A stretch of 64,000 nucleotides of DNA, taken from NCBI GenBank assembly GCA_024699325.1, contig JAILPS010000024.1, positions 1-64,000 on the forward strand. The letters run 5' to 3'. Origin of the DNA: Lachnospiraceae bacterium (lineage in GTDB: Bacteria > Bacillota > Clostridia > Lachnospirales > Lachnospiraceae). This document shows positions 18,916-26,869 of this stretch, piece after piece. Under the pieces are notes generated by a model. That model ran no database searches. It saw nothing but the letters and a program-made list of their open reading frames with translations, and was not told where the DNA came from. A program made the translations under genes and the position numbers. The first letter of the stretch is position 1; each line of letters begins with the position of its first letter.

Positions 18916-19116
18916 TTATGCGTTAGCCTTCTCTGTGATAACAGTCTGAATCTTGGCGATGTTCTTGCGAACCTCCTTAATTCTGCTTGTGTTATCTAAC
19001 TGATTGGTGGCATGCTGAAATCTTAAATTGAACAGCTCCTTCTTAGCAGCTACTAATTCTTCCTGTAATTCTGTAGCTGACTTTGCTCTTAACTCTTCTA
19101 CAAAATTATTCTTCAC
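18916..19116 (-). CDS. rpmC: 50S ribosomal protein L29
   Basis: 66-aa helical-hairpin protein at the tunnel exit, with [18 protein letters not shown], the family core. The start chosen is GTG at 19116, preceded by AGGCGGTGAT four bases upstream and giving the expected [18 protein letters not shown]-terminus. An alternative GTG at 19125 lies within the ribosome site. The gene overlaps the end of rplP by 11 nt. Confidence 0.95.
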   Translation of the reverse strand: MKNNFVEELRAKSATELQEELVAAKKELFNLRFQHATNQLDNTSRIKEVRKNIAKIQTVITEKANA

Positions 19117-19543
19117 TGTTATCACCGCCTTCTAAATCCGCACGGGAAGCAATCTTGCATGTGATTGGAAGCTTGTGCATAGCGAGACGAAGAGCCTCTT
19201 TAGCAATCTCCTCAGATACGCCAGCGATCTCGAACATAACGCGACCTGGCTTAACAACTGCTACCCAATAATCTACTGAACCTTTTCCTGAACCCATTCG
19301 TGTCTCAGCTGGCTTAGCTGTTACAGGCTTGTCAGGGAAAATCTTAATCCAAACCTTACCACCACGCTTGATGTAACGTGTCATGGCAATTCTGGCTGCC
19401 TCGATCTGTCTTGAAGTGATCCAAGCAGGCTCTGTGGCAACAAGACCAAACTCACCATTAGAAATTGTATTACCTCTTAAGCACTTTCCTGTCATTCTTC
19501 CACGGAACTGCTTACGATGCTTAACTCTCTTAGGCATTAACAT
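19106..19543 (-). CDS. rplP: 50S ribosomal protein L16
   Basis: Protein of the tRNA-binding region of the 50S subunit, 145 aa. It begins [17 protein letters not shown] and contains TGKCLRGN, the [18 protein letters not shown] block and [18 protein letters not shown]. Upstream in-frame codons to 19597 belong to the rpsC coding strand in another frame; the ATG at 19543 with GGAGGAAAA before it is the real start. Confidence 0.97.
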   Translation of the reverse strand: MLMPKRVKHRKQFRGRMTGKCLRGNTISNGEFGLVATEPAWITSRQIEAARIAMTRYIKRGGKVWIKIFPDKPVTAKPAETRMGSGKGSVDYWVAVVKPGRVMFEIAGVSEEIAKEALRLAMHKLPITCKIASRADLEGGDNSEE

Positions 19544-19545
19544 GA

Positions 19546-20193
19546 CTATTTTCCTCCTTCTTTTCTTGCTGGAAGAACTTCGCCCTTGTAAATCCATACC
19601 TTAACGCCGACCTTACCATAAGTTGTGTCAGCCTCAGCGAAGCCATAATCGATATCGCCACGAAGTGTCTGAAGCGGGATTGTACCGTCGCTGTAAGACT
19701 CTGTACGAGCCATATCAGCACCGCCAAGACGACCTGCGCACATTGTCTTGATACCAAGAGCGCCAGCCTTCATTGCACGACCCATGCAAGACTTCATAGC
19801 ACGACGGAAAGAAACACGGTTCTCAAGCTGTGATGCGATATTCTCTGCAACAAGCTGAGCTTCCTTATCTGCTTTCTTAACTTCCTTAATGTCAATTGAA
19901 ACAACCTTACCGGTTAATTTAGCAACCTTATCCTTGATTACCTCAATGTCTGCGCCGCCCTTACCGATAACAACACCAGGCTTAGCTGTGTGGATAACAA
20001 CCTTAACCTTGTCAGCCTTTCTCTCAATCTCGATCTGAGAAACACCTGCGCTGAATAATTCCTTCTTTAAGAACTTTCTGATGTTGTAGTCCTCTACGAG
20101 GTTATCAGAGAAGTTGGCATCAGCATACCATCTGGATTCCCAGTCTTTAATAACTCCGACTCTTAAGCCATGAGGATTAACTTTCTGTCCCAT
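19546..20193 (-). CDS. rpsC: 30S ribosomal protein S3
   Basis: mRNA entry-tunnel protein, 215 aa. It has the N-terminal [12 protein letters not shown] motif, a KH domain with the GKGG loop ([13 protein letters not shown]), and the C-terminal [11 protein letters not shown] and [20 protein letters not shown] segments (in pieces). Two bases separate its stop from the rplP start. Confidence 0.98.
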   Translation of the reverse strand: MGQKVNPHGLRVGVIKDWESRWYADANFSDNLVEDYNIRKFLKKELFSAGVSQIEIERKADKVKVVIHTAKPGVVIGKGGADIEVIKDKVAKLTGKVVSIDIKEVKKADKEAQLVAENIASQLENRVSFRRAMKSCMGRAMKAGALGIKTMCAGRLGGADMARTESYSDGTIPLQTLRGDIDYGFAEADTTYGKVGVKVWIYKGEVLPARKEGGK

Positions 20194-20202
20194 ATCTTCC
20201 TC

Positions 20203-20595
20203 CTACTTCTCATCCAGCACGATGGTAATGTGGCTGTTTCTCTTTAAGATACGATAAGCTCTACCCTGTGCTCTGGGATGCATTCTCTTCATTGTAGGTG
20301 CTGTATTAGCATAGCACTCTGCAATGTAAAGATTGTCAACATTCATACCATTATTATTCTCAGCATTAGCTATAGCTGAGTTTAAAAGCTTTAAGATTAC
20401 ACTTGAAGCATATCTAGGATTATAAGTCAGAATAGCGATTGCTGACTTAACATCCTTGCCTCTGATTGCATCTAATACAAAAGCTGCCTTCTGTACAGAT
20501 ACTCTGGCGTAAGAAATCTTTGCAGATGGCTTAGCTGCTGCATTTGTCTGCTCATTTCTCTCTCTCTTGATCTGGGATCTATGTCCTTTCGCCAT
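20203..20595 (-). CDS. rplV: 50S ribosomal protein L22
   Basis: Exit-tunnel protein, 130 aa, with SAIAILTYNPRYASSVILKLLNSAIANAE-like core (in pieces) and the RAQGRAYRILKRNSHITIVL C-terminal part. The N-terminus carries about 25 extra polar and basic residues before the fold begins (AKISYARVSVQKA), a modest extension common in this group. Confidence 0.97.
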   Translation of the reverse strand: MAKGHRSQIKRERNEQTNAAAKPSAKISYARVSVQKAAFVLDAIRGKDVKSAIAILTYNPRYASSVILKLLNSAIANAENNNGMNVDNLYIAECYANTAPTMKRMHPRAQGRAYRILKRNSHITIVLDEK

Positions 20596-20624
20596 GGATG
20601 TTTCCTCCTTTCAACTATCCTGAA

Positions 20625-20903
20625 TTATTTACGAGTCTTCTTTTCGTCCTTGCCGTGACCCTTGAAGGTTCTGGTAGCAACGAACTCTCCTAATTTGTGA
20701 CCAACCATATCCTCTGTTACGTAAACCGGGATATGCTTTCTGCCGTCATGAACAGCAATTGTATGTCCAACCATTGTTGGGAAAATTGTAGAACGACGTG
20801 ACCATGTCTTAATAACAGACTTGTCGCCGCTTGCGTTCATTGCATCTACCTTATTCATGAGAGATGCATCCACAAATGGTCCCTTTTTCAGTGAACGAGC
20901 CAT
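20625..20903 (-). CDS. rpsS: 30S ribosomal protein S19
   Basis: Head protein of the small subunit, 92 aa. Diagnostic motifs are [34 protein letters not shown] (in pieces), and [17 protein letters not shown]. Normal length and position between rplB and rplV. Confidence 0.98.
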   Translation of the reverse strand: MARSLKKGPFVDASLMNKVDAMNASGDKSVIKTWSRRSTIFPTMVGHTIAVHDGRKHIPVYVTEDMVGHKLGEFVATRTFKGHGKDEKKTRK

Positions 20904-20925
20904 GATTTAACCTCCTATACTCTGA

Positions 20926-21768
20926 TTACTTGATTGTCTTGCCATCACGTCTTCTGACGATCAGCTTGCTAGAAGCCTTCTTCTTATTTCTCGTCTTAAG
21001 ACCAAGTGCAGGCTTGCCCCAAGGTGTTGAAGGACCTGGACGACCGATACCGTTCTTACCTTCACCACCACCATGAGGGTGATCGTTAGGGTTCATAACA
21101 GCACCACGAACTGTAGGTCTGACACCCATGTGTCTCTTGCGTCCTGCCTTACCATAGTTAATCAGAGAATGCTCACCGTTGCCAACAACACCGATTGTTG
21201 CTCTGCATGAGATTGGAACCATTCTCATCTCACCTGAAGGGAGACGAAGTGTTGCATACTTACCTTCCTTAGCCATAAGCTGTGCACCAACACCAGCTGA
21301 ACGAACGAGCTGAGCGCCTGCGCCAGGATAAAGCTCTACGTTGTGTACCATGGTACCAACAGGAATGTTAGCAAGTGGAAGTGAATTTCCAAGTCTTGCC
21401 TCGGCTGTATCGCCGCTCATGATCTTCTGGCCAACCTTGATGCCGGCAGGAGCGAGGATGTATGCCTTAGTTCCATCTGCATATACGATAAGAGCGATGT
21501 TTGCTGTTCTGTTTGGATCGTACTCGATAGATACAACCTTAGCAGCAATACCATCCTTATTTCTCTTAAAATCGATGATTCTATACTTTCTTCTGTTTCC
21601 ACCACCGCGATGTCTGACAGTGATCTTACCCTGGTTGTTACGTCCTGCGTTCTTCTTAAGAGATACGAGGAGTGACTTCTCAGGAGAGTTTGTTGTGATT
21701 TCAGAGAAATCAGAACCTGTCATGTTACGTCTGGAAGGTGTATATGGGCCGAATTTCTTAATTCCCAT
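20926..21768 (-). CDS. rplB: 50S ribosomal protein L2
   Basis: Large core protein of the peptidyl-transferase region, 280 aa. It shows [20 protein letters not shown] (in pieces), the conserved [17 protein letters not shown] loop as [18 protein letters not shown], and the basic tail. Normal length. Confidence 0.98.
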   Translation of the reverse strand: MGIKKFGPYTPSRRNMTGSDFSEITTNSPEKSLLVSLKKNAGRNNQGKITVRHRGGGNRRKYRIIDFKRNKDGIAAKVVSIEYDPNRTANIALIVYADGTKAYILAPAGIKVGQKIMSGDTAEARLGNSLPLANIPVGTMVHNVELYPGAGAQLVRSAGVGAQLMAKEGKYATLRLPSGEMRMVPISCRATIGVVGNGEHSLINYGKAGRKRHMGVRPTVRGAVMNPNDHPHGGGEGKNGIGRPGPSTPWGKPALGLKTRNKKKASSKLIVRRRDGKTIK

Positions 21769-21840
21769 TTCTTACTCCTTTCAATCCATTGGATTCAAAA
21801 ATTTTTTGTCTCACTTTATTGTGAATAGGTTACTGATGGA

Positions 21841-22140
21841 TTACAGACCCTCGAAGATCTCGATATCTGCACTGTCCTCAGTGAGTGTTACGATAGCCTT
21901 CTTTGTCTTAGCTGTCTTACCAACAACAAGACCACGGCGACGATTCTTGCCATCAAGGTTCATTGTGTTAACTGACTTAACCTTGGTGCCTGCAAACATC
22001 TTCTCAACTGCCTCAGCGATCATAATCTTGTTTGCATCCGGATGTACGAGGAATGTGTACTTCTTGGTGCCCATCTCGTTCATGCTCTTCTCAGTTAAAA
22101 CTGGCTTGAGGATTACGTCATAATATCTAATGTCTGCCAT
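21841..22140 (-). CDS. rplW: 50S ribosomal protein L23
   Basis: Exit-site protein that docks trigger factor and SRP, 99 aa, with ILKPVLTEKSMNEM and KYTFLVHPDANK. The start ATG overlaps the rplD stop by one base (TAATG). A 72-nt spacer with a small palindrome follows before rplB. Confidence 0.98.
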   Translation of the reverse strand: MADIRYYDVILKPVLTEKSMNEMGTKKYTFLVHPDANKIMIAEAVEKMFAGTKVKSVNTMNLDGKNRRRGLVVGKTAKTKKAIVTLTEDSADIEIFEGL

Positions 22141-22760
22141 TACGCATATACCTCCTCAATCTTTGCAACTGCAGCCTTAGTTGTAACTACAGTGTCATAC
22201 TTAAGAATATCAAATACATTGATTGTGTTGATGTAAGCTGTCTTAACGTCAGCTACGTTCTTTGCAGACTTAACTACGTTCTCGTTCTTATCCTCAACAA
22301 CAACTAATGCCTTGTTAACCTTAAGGTTGTTTAATACTGCTACGAAGTTCTTTGTCTTGATAGCGTCAAGCTTGAGCTCGTCAAGTACGATGAACTTGTT
22401 CTCAAGAACTCTTGAAGTAAGTGCAGACTTAAGAGCTGCTCTCTTCTCCTTCTTATTGAGCTTGAGTGTGTAATCTCTTGGAACTGGTGCAAATACAACA
22501 CCACCGCCTGTCCACTGAGGGCTTCTTGTAGAACCCTGTCTAGCGTGGCCTGTTCCCTTCTGCTTCCAAGGCTTTCTTCCACCACCTGAAACCTCAGCAC
22601 GTGTCTTTGCCTTCTGTGTTCCCTGTCTCTTGTTAGCAAGATGAGCAGTAACAGCAAGCTTTACTAAATGCTCATTTACTTCAACGCCGAATACAAGATC
22701 ATCGAGCTCGATGTCACCTACAACGGCGCCTTCCATATTGTAAACAGATACCTTAGCCAT
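22140..22760 (-). CDS. rplD: 50S ribosomal protein L4
   Basis: Tunnel-lining protein, 206 aa, with [31 protein letters not shown] (in pieces) as the extended loop. In E. coli L4 also represses its own operon by acting on the S10 leader; here a long structured leader precedes rpsJ, but no binding site can be assigned by eye. Confidence 0.98.
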   Translation of the reverse strand: MAKVSVYNMEGAVVGDIELDDLVFGVEVNEHLVKLAVTAHLANKRQGTQKAKTRAEVSGGGRKPWKQKGTGHARQGSTRSPQWTGGGVVFAPVPRDYTLKLNKKEKRAALKSALTSRVLENKFIVLDELKLDAIKTKNFVAVLNNLKVNKALVVVEDKNENVVKSAKNVADVKTAYINTINVFDILKYDTVVTTKAAVAKIEEVYA

Positions 22761-22785
22761 CTGTATGCCTCCTTTCCTGTAAAAA

Positions 22786-23421
22786 CTACTTATCAGTCTT
22801 TACTGTGTTTTTCAGTGTTACTAAGCACTTCTTAGGTCCTGGAACAGCACCCTTGATAAGAAGTAAATTGTTCTCAACGTCAACGCGTACAACCTCAAGA
22901 TTCTGGATTGTAACCTTCTTGCTGCCTGTGTGACCTGGCATGTGCTTTCCCTTGAAAACACGACCTGGTGTTGTGGCAGGACCGTTAGAACCGGCATGAC
23001 GGTGATACTTAGAACCGTGAGCCATAGGTCCTCTTGAAAGTCCCCATCTCTTGATTGCACCCTGATATCCCTTACCCTTTGAAACAGCGGTAGCGTCTAC
23101 CTTGTCTCCGGCCTCGAACATATCAGCCTTGATCTCCTGAGCCACTGAATACTCTTCTGCATTGTCCAGCTTAAGCTCTCTTACGTATCTCTTATAAGAT
23201 ACACCGGCCTTGTCAAAATGGCCCTTCTGTGGCTTGTTGACGAGCTTTTCTCTCTTGTCAACGAAACCAACCTGTACTGCACTGTAGCCATCATTAGCTA
23301 CTGTCTTAACCTGTGTAACAACACATGGTCCAGCCTGCAGAACGGTTACAGGAACTAACACGCCATTCTCGTCGAAAATCTGTGTCATTCCAACCTTTGT
23401 TGCTAAAATCGCTTTCTTCAT
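22786..23421 (-). CDS. rplC: 50S ribosomal protein L3
   Basis: Large-subunit assembly initiator, 211 aa, with [28 protein letters not shown] and the W-finger region [17 protein letters not shown]. It follows rpsJ after an unusually long 154-nt spacer. Confidence 0.98.
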   Translation of the reverse strand: MKKAILATKVGMTQIFDENGVLVPVTVLQAGPCVVTQVKTVANDGYSAVQVGFVDKREKLVNKPQKGHFDKAGVSYKRYVRELKLDNAEEYSVAQEIKADMFEAGDKVDATAVSKGKGYQGAIKRWGLSRGPMAHGSKYHRHAGSNGPATTPGRVFKGKHMPGHTGSKKVTIQNLEVVRVDVENNLLLIKGAVPGPKKCLVTLKNTVKTDK

Positions 23422-23575
23422 TTCTTACCTCCTGTTTAATCTACAGCGGATCGTCGTCTGACGATCATCCTAGATCAGTCATCATCGCCTGCTGAATAGG
23501 CAGCGTCCTGCCAAACGAACTATACGACCAATTCAGGATATTTCTTGTTTTGGACCGAAGTCCTAAGATGAATTA
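23422..23575 (-). promoter_or_regulatory. Structured spacer between rpsJ and rplC
   Basis: A 154-nt non-coding gap where most clusters have a few tens of bases. It contains a perfect 7-bp hairpin (GATCGTC, loop GTCT, GACGATC at 23449-23466) close to the rplC ribosome site and further short inverted segments. No good promoter or T run is seen. It may be a binding site for a ribosomal protein or a processing point; this is inference. Confidence 0.4.
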
Positions 23576-23893
23576 TTACTTATTCTTCATCTTAATATCA
23601 ATGTAAACACCAGCTGGCAGCTCAAGCTTGCTTAATGACTCTACTGTCTTAGCGCCTGGTGCAATGATATCGATAAGTCTCTTGTGTGTTCTCTGCTCGA
23701 ACTGCTCTCTAGAGTCCTTATACTTGTGAACTGCTCTTAAGATAGTAACAACTTCCTTCTTAGTAGGAAGCGGAACTGGTCCTGAAACGCTAGCTCCTGT
23801 CTTCTTAGCAGTGTCAATGATCTTAGCTGCTGACTGGTCAACAAGCTTGTGATCATATGCCTTTAATGTGATTCTCATAATCTGATTTGCCAT
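23576..23893 (-). CDS. rpsJ: 30S ribosomal protein S10
   Basis: First gene of the ribosomal superoperon, 105 aa. S10 works in the 30S head and, as NusE, in antitermination. The family core is clear: [37 protein letters not shown] and [21 protein letters not shown] (in pieces). Start ATG at 23893 with AAGGAGGCGA upstream. Confidence 0.98.
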   Translation of the reverse strand: MANQIMRITLKAYDHKLVDQSAAKIIDTAKKTGASVSGPVPLPTKKEVVTILRAVHKYKDSREQFEQRTHKRLIDIIAPGAKTVESLSKLELPAGVYIDIKMKNK

Positions 23894-24145
23894 AAAAAAA
23901 GTCGCCTCCTTCGCACTTTTTGAATAAGTACGACAAGTTGGTGACTGTACACTTACCCGTGCGTGTCGCGAACCTTATCAGCTTACGGTCGTTCTTCCAC
24001 ACGTCATTTCTGCTCGAAGCAGATGATTTTGGTACAGTGACTTGTCGTCAGGTTTGCGGGATATTATCCCCTTGACATTCGCTCCACGGAAAAACCTGCC
24101 CTGCGGGCAGCAACCTCACGCTTCACAGCTATCAATGCCACAGCA
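23894..24145 (-). promoter_or_regulatory. Long structured 5' leader of the S10 operon
   Basis: About 250 nt between the promoter at 24152-24180 and rpsJ carry no gene. A long-range stem closes the middle part: 23930-23938 pairs with 24040-24048 (9 perfect bp, ACGACAAGT/ACTTGTCGT) and 23944-23950 with 24032-24038 (7 bp). Inside are a hairpin at 24009-24023 (TCTGCT/AGCAGA) and further pairings. Upstream is a 6-bp GC hairpin at 24096-24110 (CTGCCC/GGGCAG). The multi-branched shape suggests autogenous control by a ribosomal protein, L4 being the E. coli precedent; the ligand is not known here. Confidence 0.6.
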
Positions 24146-24151
24146 CGAGAA

Positions 24152-24180
24152 AGAATACTACAAAACGGTTTTTCATGCAA
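24152..24180 (-). promoter_or_regulatory. Promoter of the S10-spc-alpha superoperon
   Basis: On the minus strand, -35 TTGCAT (24175-24180) and -10 TATTCT (24152-24157) are 17 nt apart, just downstream of the terminator of the preceding gene. Confidence 0.65.
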
Positions 24181-24241
24181 CCAAAAGTTTTGAAAAATAT
24201 TGTATTTTTTTAGGTACAATCTTAAAAAACCGCATTTTTAC

Positions 24242-24273
24242 AAAAAAACTCCTCCCGACTGCTGCCGGGAGGA
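24242..24273 (-). terminator. Intrinsic terminator after the GH13 gene
   Basis: An 8-bp GC-rich stem (TCCTCCCG, 24250-24257, with CGGGAGGA, 24266-24273) is followed by seven T on the minus strand. Confidence 0.93.
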
Positions 24274-24290
24274 TGTAAATGCTTACAAAA

Positions 24291-25826
24291 CTAGCGCTCT
24301 TTGACAAATGCTACGGTGACACCATCCACTGTGCATATGCCGGCTCTCATTCTGGCTTTGCCGCCAACCGTGAAGATGACCTTGCCCTTGGCAGCAACCT
24401 TAACGGGCTCGTTCTTAGGCTGCACTATAATAAGGATACTCTCCTTATCGTCGCTCCTTCTAAATACGAGGGGATAGTCCGTGCTCACAAACTCCACCTC
24501 TCCGAGGCTCTGAAGGCATGTGTGCGCCTGTCTAAACTCTATCATGCGCTTTACGCTGTTTAAGAGGGAGTTTTCATCCTGCATCTGTGCTAAGACATTA
24601 GGTCTGTTTTCATCCGGGTCTATCTGGATGTAGAGCTTCTCAGGCTTGGCAGCGGAAAAGCCCGCATTTAAACTGTTATCCCACTGCATAGGGGATCTCG
24701 AGCCTGTTCGCTCGTAACCGCCCTCAACAGAAGGGATGTCCGGCTGGTATCTCATGCCTATCTCGTCGCCGTAGTAGATAAATGGCGCGCCCGGCATGGA
24801 CAGTATGAAGGCGAAGGCAAGGGGCAGCTCACACTCCTCAAGCTGATAGCTCAGTCTTGACATGTCGTGGTTTCCCGAAGGGATGCAGATTAAACCCTTT
24901 CTCTCGGACTTTTCGTAGTTTTCTAAGTACTTGTCCACGAACTCCTTCGCGCTTCCCTCTCCCGCGGTACCAAAATATGGCTTGTCACATCTGAATAGGT
25001 CGTTATAGTGGGATGGTCCAAAATGCAGGAGGAAATCCATGTGGAAGCCGCCCTGTAGTGACTTGTCAGGCTCGCCCCACTCTGAGACTATGGCGGCATC
25101 AGGAAACTCCTCGTCCAGGAAGGCCCTGACCTTATTCCAGAGAATTATTGTTCCCTTGCCGTCCTCGTCCTTCTTGGCCAGGGAGTGGGCCATGTCGCAT
25201 CTGAAGCCGTCGCAGCCCATCTTAAGCCAGAAGCGCATGACGTCCATCATGGCCGCGAGGGTGGCTTTCGGTCCCGGCGCGTCCATACTCTGCTCATAGG
25301 GCTTCGTGGGCTTATAGTAGCCGTAGTTTAGGGACGGCTGGTGTGAGAAGAAGTTGACTGCAACCGAGCCGCACCTCTCTGATATGCCGTGAAGGCTTCC
25401 CATGCCCTCGGGTCCCTCCCATGTGCTGTTCGTCCAGATGTAGCGGTCCGTGAATTCGTTCTTCGCCGCCCTGCAGGATTCCTTAAACCAGGGGTGATCC
25501 CAGGAGGTGTGCCCGGGCACCAGATCCAGGAGAATGTGCATGCCTCTGTTGTGAACCTCTGTGAACAACCGCTTAATGTCTGCGTTGGTGCCGTAGCGTG
25601 GCGCCACCTCGAGATAGTCGCTTATGTCGTATCCCGCGTCCAGAAACGGGGACTTGTAGCAGGGGTTCATCCAGATGGCGTTGCAGCCCAGTTCCCTGAT
25701 ATAATCGAGCTTCTCGATTATTCCCTGGAAGTCTCCGATGCCGTCCGCGTTGGTGTCATTAAATGACTGTGGATAAATTTCGTAAAATATGGCGTTGTCA
25801 AGCCATGCAGGCTGTTTTCTTGTCAT
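24291..25826 (-). CDS. GH13 alpha-glucosidase / oligosaccharide hydrolase
   Basis: Alpha-amylase-family enzyme of 511 aa with no signal peptide, so it acts in the cytoplasm on imported alpha-glucosides. The barrel starts with FYEIYPQSFNDTNADGIGDF. The catalytic residues are the nucleophile D211 in GFRCD, the acid/base E249 in VSEWGEP and the transition-state Asp in GNHD (about 321). A C-terminal beta-domain follows. The GIGD region fits alpha-1,4- or alpha-1,6-glucosidase; the specificity is not certain. It is a single-gene unit between its own promoter and terminator. Confidence 0.88.
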   Translation of the reverse strand: MTRKQPAWLDNAIFYEIYPQSFNDTNADGIGDFQGIIEKLDYIRELGCNAIWMNPCYKSPFLDAGYDISDYLEVAPRYGTNADIKRLFTEVHNRGMHILLDLVPGHTSWDHPWFKESCRAAKNEFTDRYIWTNSTWEGPEGMGSLHGISERCGSVAVNFFSHQPSLNYGYYKPTKPYEQSMDAPGPKATLAAMMDVMRFWLKMGCDGFRCDMAHSLAKKDEDGKGTIILWNKVRAFLDEEFPDAAIVSEWGEPDKSLQGGFHMDFLLHFGPSHYNDLFRCDKPYFGTAGEGSAKEFVDKYLENYEKSERKGLICIPSGNHDMSRLSYQLEECELPLAFAFILSMPGAPFIYYGDEIGMRYQPDIPSVEGGYERTGSRSPMQWDNSLNAGFSAAKPEKLYIQIDPDENRPNVLAQMQDENSLLNSVKRMIEFRQAHTCLQSLGEVEFVSTDYPLVFRRSDDKESILIIVQPKNEPVKVAAKGKVIFTVGGKARMRAGICTVDGVTVAFVKER

Positions 25827-25859
25827 AATGTACTCCTTATAAATGTGATTTCACGAATC

Positions 25860-25887
25860 ATCTTATCATGTCTTAGTAAATTGTAAA
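25860..25887 (-). promoter_or_regulatory. Probable promoter of the GH13 gene
   Basis: On the minus strand, TTTACA (25882-25887) and TAAGAT (25860-25865) are 16 nt apart, directly after the preceding terminator and about 33 nt before the start codon. The match is moderate. Confidence 0.45.
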
Positions 25888-25891
25888 GTAG

Positions 25892-25920
25892 AAAAAAAGA
25901 GCCAAAATTTGGCTCTTTTT
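25892..25920 (-). terminator. Intrinsic terminator after the DUF1266 gene
   Basis: A near-perfect palindrome (AAAAAGAGCCAAA / TTTGGCTCTTTTT) ends in seven T on the minus strand, closing the CotH-DUF1266 unit. It would also work on the plus strand, but no plus gene runs into it. Confidence 0.9.
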
Positions 25921-25946
25921 ACTTAATCGTTTGACTGTGCAACACA

Positions 25947-26852
25947 TCATTTTATGCAACGCGGATGCGCTCTGAAGCCGAAGTACTTCCACTGCCCGAT
26001 GTTATCTGATGCGTCTCCTCGAAGCAGCTCACACACGCTGTCAAATATGGCGTCAAGGAATACGTCCGCGTCAGGCTCCTCACATATAAACTTATAGAGA
26101 AGCGCGCCAAGGATGTATGACTGGGAGAAGGCTCTGAAGCTTGTAAACAGCTCTGCCGCCTTATCGGCCATTATACATAGGAAGTCGTCCGCCTCCTTGC
26201 GCGTAACATATCCCACAAAAGCGCCCCACCTTACAAGCATGGCTGCGCGGCCTAAATCCCAGGCAGATAACCCCTCGCCGCTTACACTTCCCTCAAATGC
26301 TTTGCAAAATCTCCACGCCCTGCTCTCGCTGGAACGGTCAAGCTCGTCCATGTCGTCATCAAAAAGCTCCTCGGCGCTGCCTGCAGAGGCATAGCGGGAA
26401 AACCTCTTAGAGTAATCCCCGTCAATAAGCCTTGAAACCATGCTCTTTAGCTCATCGCCGTCGTCTATGCAGTACTCCCTTGTGAGGATTTTTCTGACAT
26501 TTCGCTCGCACCTTGGCTCGTGATCCTCCACATCCAGAGCATCAAGCCTGTGACCGTTCTGGTTTGAGAGAATTCCAGAGAGAAGTATTCCAAACCTGAG
26601 TTTGTCGCCGTCGTCTGAGAACTCCACAGCCTCCTTTTCAGGCATGGCTGCAATCTCTGTGAGCAACTCTATGGCCTTCTCATAAAACTGCCTCTCAAGC
26701 GCTACGGGAAACTGCGCGCTGCTTTTCTCCTCGCCAAACTCCGCCTTCAGGGCATCGACGCCCTCGTCCAGGAGTTTTCCAAAATATTCATTCTCCTGCC
26801 TTGCTCTTCCAACCTCGCTCAACACGCTGTCAAGCTTCTTAACATCTTCCAT
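25947..26852 (-). CDS. DUF1266-domain protein
   Basis: 301-aa soluble protein of unknown function with no signal peptide. The C-terminal half matches my memory of the DUF1266 pattern: SAWDLGRAAMLVRWGAFVGYV, then a helical region with FRAFSQSYILGALLY. The N-terminal half is acidic and helical and is not recognised. The ATG at 26852 has AGGAAG 7 nt upstream; an in-frame TTG at 26873 overlaps the previous stop and lacks a site. It is the second gene of a two-gene unit with a CotH-type lipoprotein. The domain call rests on recall rather than a search. Confidence 0.65.
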   Translation of the reverse strand: MEDVKKLDSVLSEVGRARQENEYFGKLLDEGVDALKAEFGEEKSSAQFPVALERQFYEKAIELLTEIAAMPEKEAVEFSDDGDKLRFGILLSGILSNQNGHRLDALDVEDHEPRCERNVRKILTREYCIDDGDELKSMVSRLIDGDYSKRFSRYASAGSAEELFDDDMDELDRSSESRAWRFCKAFEGSVSGEGLSAWDLGRAAMLVRWGAFVGYVTRKEADDFLCIMADKAAELFTSFRAFSQSYILGALLYKFICEEPDADVFLDAIFDSVCELLRGDASDNIGQWKYFGFRAHPRCIK

Positions 26853-26869
26853 TCTGACACTTCCTATTA

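Noticed and set aside
21341..22123. A 260-codon open frame on the plus strand opposite rplB, the spacer and rplW
   Set aside because: It lies fully antisense to highly conserved ribosomal genes and has no ribosome site. Its length follows from codon bias on the other strand.
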